Source of the DNA: 70-18 sp041691815
GTDB lineage: Bacteria; Pseudomonadota; Alphaproteobacteria; Acetobacterales; Acetobacteraceae
Assembly (NCBI GenBank): GCA_041691815.1
Contig: JBEPTZ010000157.1
Coordinates: 1-9,026, forward strand
Length of the DNA stretch: 9,026 bases
Direction of reading: 5' to 3'
The position numbers and the translations under genes were made by a program. Under the pieces are notes generated by a model. The model ran no database searches, had not been told where the DNA came from, and was given only the letters and a program-made list of their open reading frames with translations. Shown piece by piece: positions 6,537 to 9,026 of this stretch (positions within the stretch are counted from its first letter, which is position 1; each line of letters starts with the position of its first letter).

Positions 6537-7430
6537 TTACACCGGATACGGCCCCAGCGCCCGCGCGAACCGCGCCACCGCCGCCTCGCCGAATGCGTTT
6601 GGCAGCAGCCCCGGCGCCCGGTCATGCACCGCAATCCCCATCCGCGCCGCCACCAGCCGCTTGCCGTAGCAGATCAGGTGATCCACCGACTGCATCACGA
6701 ACACGATCGCCGGCAGGATCTCGCGATACAGCGCCTCTGCCTCAACCTCCCGCCCCGCGCGCATCGCCCGATAAATCTCCACCTGCGCCTCGAAGCAGTC
6801 CGGCGCCGGCACCAGCCCGGCGCAGCCGGCGCGCAGATTATCCGGCAGTTCCAGCCCGCCGCGCCCGTTGAACACCGCCACCTGGCCGCCGCTCTGCTCC
6901 ACCACCTGGGCGATCAGCGTGGTCGGCGCCTCGCATTTCAGCACCCGGAAATTCGGCTGCCGCCGCGCCAGTTCGGCAATTCCGTCCGGCGACAGCCCGA
7001 TGCCGATCAACTCCAGCGCATTCTGGATGCCGGCCGGCACCGGCGCCCGCTCGATCACCTGACCGAAGAAATCCAGCAGTTCCGCCTCGCTGATTCCCGG
7101 CCGCCGCGGCGGCTGCAATATCACCCAGGCCGCCCCGCTGGCCGCCGCATGCGCCACCGCGTCCGACTGCTCCGCCGGTGTCGCGCCAAAAATCGTCACC
7201 GCCAGCGGCAGCCGCCCGTCCAGGTCGCGGGCCGCCCACTCCACCACCTGCCGCCGCTCGGCCGGCGACAGCTTCGCCACCTCGGTGGCCAGCCCGAGTA
7301 CCGCCATGCCGTCCGCGCCGCCGGCGACGCAGATCTCGGTCTGCCGCCGCATCGCCTCGCGATCCAACCGGTTCTCGGCGTCAAAAAATGCGTAGAGGAT
7401 CGGCCAGATGCCGGCGAATGACGGTTCCAT
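6537..7430 (-). CDS. DapA-superfamily (DHDPS/NAL-like) lyase with altered active site
   Basis: Members are Schiff-base (class I) TIM-barrel enzymes: dihydrodipicolinate synthase, N-acetylneuraminate lyase, 2-keto-3-deoxy acid aldolases and dehydratases. The 297-residue length is typical. Lys165 (FRVLKCEAPTT) sits where the Schiff-base lysine is expected. The usual GTTGE motif is GLATE here (46-50). The canonical catalytic tyrosine (YNVP) is replaced by Gln136 (GIQNALELIGIGLS), and the DHDPS substrate-binding arginine is absent. It is therefore unlikely to be the lysine-biosynthesis DapA. Its neighbours, an HpcH/HpaI aldolase and a UxaA/GarD dehydratase, point to sugar-acid or 2-keto-3-deoxy acid metabolism. 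ATG at 7430 is chosen because the family fold starts there (FAGIWPILYAFFD). A TTG in frame at 7466 coincides with a probable -35 box. There is no Shine-Dalgarno before 7430. It is the first gene of the operon. Confidence 0.85.
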   Translation of the reverse strand: MEPSFAGIWPILYAFFDAENRLDREAMRRQTEICVAGGADGMAVLGLATEVAKLSPAERRQVVEWAARDLDGRLPLAVTIFGATPAEQSDAVAHAAASGAAWVILQPPRRPGISEAELLDFFGQVIERAPVPAGIQNALELIGIGLSPDGIAELARRQPNFRVLKCEAPTTLIAQVVEQSGGQVAVFNGRGGLELPDNLRAGCAGLVPAPDCFEAQVEIYRAMRAGREVEAEALYREILPAIVFVMQSVDHLICYGKRLVAARMGIAVHDRAPGLLPNAFGEAAVARFARALGPYPV

Positions 7431-7437
7431 ACGCGAA

Positions 7438-7466
7438 TCGTTAGGGCGGGTGTCGCGCCCGGTCAA
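7438..7466 (-). promoter_or_regulatory. Candidate promoter of the sugar-acid operon, possibly leaderless
   Basis: On the minus strand TTGACC (7466-7461) and TAACGA (7443-7438) are 17 bp apart. The -35 is good and the -10 is weak against the E. coli consensus. The ATG of the DapA-like gene begins at 7430, only 7 nt past the -10, so transcription would start at or within a base or two of the initiation codon. A 7-bp inverted repeat, GGGCGGG (7444-7450, in the spacer) and CCCGCCC (7474-7480, just upstream of the -35), has its arms 30 bp apart and could be an operator. Confidence 0.4.
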
Positions 7467-7482
7467 TCCGCCGCCCGCCCCA

Positions 7483-7509
7483 CTTCTATCGGGCGCCGGC
7501 TTCTATCGG
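7483..7509. repeat. 10-bp direct repeat in divergent regulatory region
   Basis: CTTCTATCGG occurs at 7483-7492 and 7500-7509, 17 bp apart start to start, in the 108-bp region between the minus-strand sugar-acid operon and pgsA. It is one of few AT-containing stretches there. It may be a regulator-binding site for either gene or part of the pgsA promoter. No convincing -35/-10 pair for pgsA was seen. Confidence 0.4.
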
Positions 7510-7538
7510 CGGCAACCTTGCTCTACTGTCCGCCGGCC

Positions 7539-8123
7539 ATGCTGACCGACCTGCCCAATATCCTCTCGCTGTCGCGCATCGCGGTCATCCCGCTGATGGT
7601 GCTGCTGGTGGCCCTGCGCATGCCGGGGACCGACCTGGCGGCCTGCGTGGTGTTCGGCCTCGCCGGCATCACCGATTATTTCGACGGCAAGCTGGCCCGC
7701 GAGCGCAAGCAGACCTCCGATATCGGCCGCATGCTCGACCCGATCGCCGACAAGCTGCTGGTCGCCGCAGCCCTGATGATGCTGGTCGGCATGGGCCATC
7801 TGAGTGCCGCCGGCCTCTACCCCGCGATCATCATCCTGCTGCGCGAGATCCTGGTCAGCGGCCTGCGCGAATACCTCGCCGGCATCCGCGTCGGCCTGCC
7901 GGTCACCCGGCTGGCAAAGTGGAAAACCGGCTTCCAGATGGGTGCCATCGGCGCGCTGCTGGCCGGTAACGGCAGTGCGGTGATCCTGCATATCGGCTGG
8001 CTGCCGGTAAACTTTATCGGCGAGGCGATGCTGTGGGTCGCCGCCGCCCTCACCCTGGTCACCGGCTGGGACTACCTCACCACCGGCCTGCGCCACGCCG
8101 CCACCCCGCACGAGGTCGATTGA
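7539..8123 (+). CDS. pgsA: CDP-diacylglycerol-glycerol-3-phosphate 3-phosphatidyltransferase
   Basis: PgsA transfers the phosphatidyl group from CDP-diacylglycerol to glycerol-3-phosphate, the committed step to phosphatidylglycerol and cardiolipin, in the inner membrane. The CDP-alcohol phosphotransferase signature DGx2ARx8Gx3Dx3D is complete: D49, G50, A53, R54, G63, D67 and D71, within DYFDGKLARERKQTSDIG and the following RMLDPIADK. Several hydrophobic segments are visible (about 12-28, 33-45, 73-87, 98-115, 137-155 and 158-178). At 194 residues it has normal size. ATG at 7539 gives the typical beginning MLTDLPNILSLSRI. An in-frame TTG at 7518 would add seven residues. No clear Shine-Dalgarno precedes either. 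It is the first gene of a pair with mobB, starting divergently from the sugar-acid operon. Confidence 0.95.
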   Translation: MLTDLPNILSLSRIAVIPLMVLLVALRMPGTDLAACVVFGLAGITDYFDGKLARERKQTSDIGRMLDPIADKLLVAAALMMLVGMGHLSAAGLYPAIIILLREILVSGLREYLAGIRVGLPVTRLAKWKTGFQMGAIGALLAGNGSAVILHIGWLPVNFIGEAMLWVAAALTLVTGWDYLTTGLRHAATPHEVD

Positions 8124-8128
8124 ACCCA

Positions 8129-8650
8129 ATGCAGTTGCTCGGCCTCACCGGCTGGTCCGGCAACGGCAAGACCGTGCTGCTGACCGCGCTGATCCCGCTG
8201 TTCGCCGCCCGCGGCCTCACCGTCTCCACCATCAAGCACGCGCATCACGAATTCGACCTCGACCAGCCCGGCAAGGACAGTTGGCGCCACCGCGCCGCCG
8301 GCGCCCGCGAGGTGCTGATCGGCTCGGCCCGCCGCTGGGCGCTGCTGCACGAGATGGCAGGCGAAGCCGAGCCGGAGCTGCCCGAGCTGCTGGCCCGCCT
8401 CGCCCCGGTCGACCTGGTGCTGGTCGAGGGCTTCAAGGCCAATCCGCACCCCAAGATCGAGGTCTTCCGCCCCTCGCTCGCCCGCGCGCCGATCTGGCCC
8501 GGCCGGGCGGACATCGTCGCCGTCGCCAGCGACGCCGCACTGCCAGTCGCCTGCGACCGCGCGGTGCTGCCGCTCAACGATCCCGAGGCGGTGGCCGCCT
8601 GGGCGTGCAGCTATCTCGGCCTCGTCACGGCACCGCAGCATGATGCTTGA
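8129..8650 (+). CDS. mobB: Molybdopterin-guanine dinucleotide biosynthesis adaptor MobB
   Basis: MobB is a small GTP-binding partner of MobA, which attaches GMP to molybdopterin to form the MGD cofactor of DMSO-reductase-type enzymes. The 173-residue protein starts with a P-loop (GWSGNGKT, residues 8-15) and has the family motifs IKHAHHEFDLDQPGKDSWRH (35-54, with GAREVL soon after) and VDLVLVEGFKANPHPKIEVF (94-113). ATG at 8129 lies 5 nt after the pgsA stop and gives the usual N-terminus running straight into the P-loop strand. The frame is open further upstream, but only as the complementary frame of pgsA. No Shine-Dalgarno is evident, so it is probably coupled to pgsA translation. mobA and the moa genes are not within the window. 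Confidence 0.93.
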   Translation: MQLLGLTGWSGNGKTVLLTALIPLFAARGLTVSTIKHAHHEFDLDQPGKDSWRHRAAGAREVLIGSARRWALLHEMAGEAEPELPELLARLAPVDLVLVEGFKANPHPKIEVFRPSLARAPIWPGRADIVAVASDAALPVACDRAVLPLNDPEAVAAWACSYLGLVTAPQHDA

Positions 8651-8732
8651 GCCGGCGCCCCGCAAAGGGCACATTGCATCGTACCGCGAGCGCCCATGCG
8701 CCCGCCCGTTGCGAGTCAAGGATTCTCCGCCC

Positions 8733-9026
8733 ATGCGGCATATCGCCCTGATCAGCCTGCTCCTGTTGGCCGGCTGCGACTATGTCGGCAACCCACTCGC
8801 CGGGTTCGGCGGGTTCATGGGCGACACGGTCAGCCTGCATACCGACCCGAACCGCCCGATCGGCAACGCGCCGAACATGCAGCGGGTGATGGGCAGCACC
8901 TCCGATGCCGCGCCGCTGCTGCCGGAATCGGGCAATGTCTGGCCCGGGCCGCTGCCGCCGGCCAAGACCCTGTCCGACCTGCAGCGCGAGGCCGGCACCC
9001 CGCTCGACACCGGCGCCGGCATGTCC
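8733..9026 (+). CDS. Hypothetical lipoprotein, 5' part
   Basis: The open frame runs from ATG 8733 to the window end (98 codons, no stop), so the 3' end is missing. AAGGA lies 10 nt upstream as a Shine-Dalgarno. A very short lipoprotein signal (MRHIALISLLLLAGC, lipobox LAGC, Cys15) is followed by DYVGNPLAGFGGFMGDT, then PNRPIGNAPNMQRVMG and GNVWPGPLPPAKTLSDLQRE. There are many Pro, Gly and Asn residues and little predicted regular structure. It is probably anchored in a membrane and faces the periplasm. I recall similar small lipoproteins in Acetobacteraceae from general knowledge but can give no function. It follows mobB after 82 bp in which I see no convincing promoter or terminator. Confidence 0.75.
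   Translation, partial: MRHIALISLLLLAGCDYVGNPLAGFGGFMGDTVSLHTDPNRPIGNAPNMQRVMGSTSDAAPLLPESGNVWPGPLPPAKTLSDLQREAGTPLDTGAGMS

Noticed and set aside
6429..7421. Plus-strand open frame of 330 codons opposite the DapA-like gene
   Set aside because: Antisense shadow rich in Arg, His and Pro. The minus-strand product has a recognisable fold and catalytic lysine.
7431..7466. Upstream TTG start for the DapA-like gene
   Set aside because: The TTG coincides with the -35 TTGACC and adds 12 residues outside the family fold. ATG 7430 is preferred.
8651..8732. Promoter or terminator between mobB and the last lipoprotein
   Set aside because: TTGCAT at 8674 has no acceptable -10 at 16-18 bp, and the only inverted repeat seen (GCCC and GGGC near 8656-8670) is too short.

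Overview
The window is GC-rich, densely packed bacterial chromosome. It looks alphaproteobacterial, most likely Acetobacteraceae/Rhodospirillales. The reasons are the gene order ispH-thrB-rnhA, a choline-kinase-like (type II) homoserine kinase, a pgsA-mobB pair, and a GC-rich hairpin repeat of a kind I associate with that family from memory (not checked). No RNA genes, CRISPR arrays, transposases or phage genes are visible.

Layout. (1) 1-936, +: the 3' end of a glycine-rich, RTX-like repeat protein with a serralysin-type C-terminal region and an unusual Gly/His-rich tail. (2) 1001-1543, -: an uncharacterised lipoprotein, convergent with the first gene and divergent from ispH. (3) 1657-4041, +: a tightly packed operon ispH (isoprenoid synthesis), thrB (threonine synthesis) and rnhA (RNase HI), with a 2-nt gap and an 11-nt overlap between genes. 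(4) 4049-7430, -: a probable sugar-acid catabolic operon. In transcription order it holds a DapA-superfamily lyase with an altered active site, an HpcH/HpaI class II aldolase, and a full-length UxaA/GarD-type dehydratase. A 123-bp composite palindrome made of four hairpins separates the aldolase from the dehydratase. (5) 7539-8650, +: pgsA (phosphatidylglycerol synthesis) and mobB (molybdenum cofactor nucleotide attachment), 5 nt apart. (6) 8733-9026, +: the 5' end of a second uncharacterised lipoprotein, cut by the window edge.

The housekeeping genes are ordinary. The accessory interest lies in the minus-strand operon. The dehydratase would make a 2-keto-3-deoxy sugar acid, the class II aldolase could cleave it to pyruvate plus an aldehyde, and the DapA-like enzyme could act on the same or a related intermediate. 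Two similar promoter candidates (TTGACC, 17-bp spacer, TA[A/G]CG) precede the first and second genes of this operon. The first is so close to the ATG that the message may be leaderless. I did not find a clearly new defence or mobile system. The best candidates for something under-described are the composite hairpin element, the DapA-like enzyme without the canonical tyrosine, and the degenerate RTX/His-tail protein.
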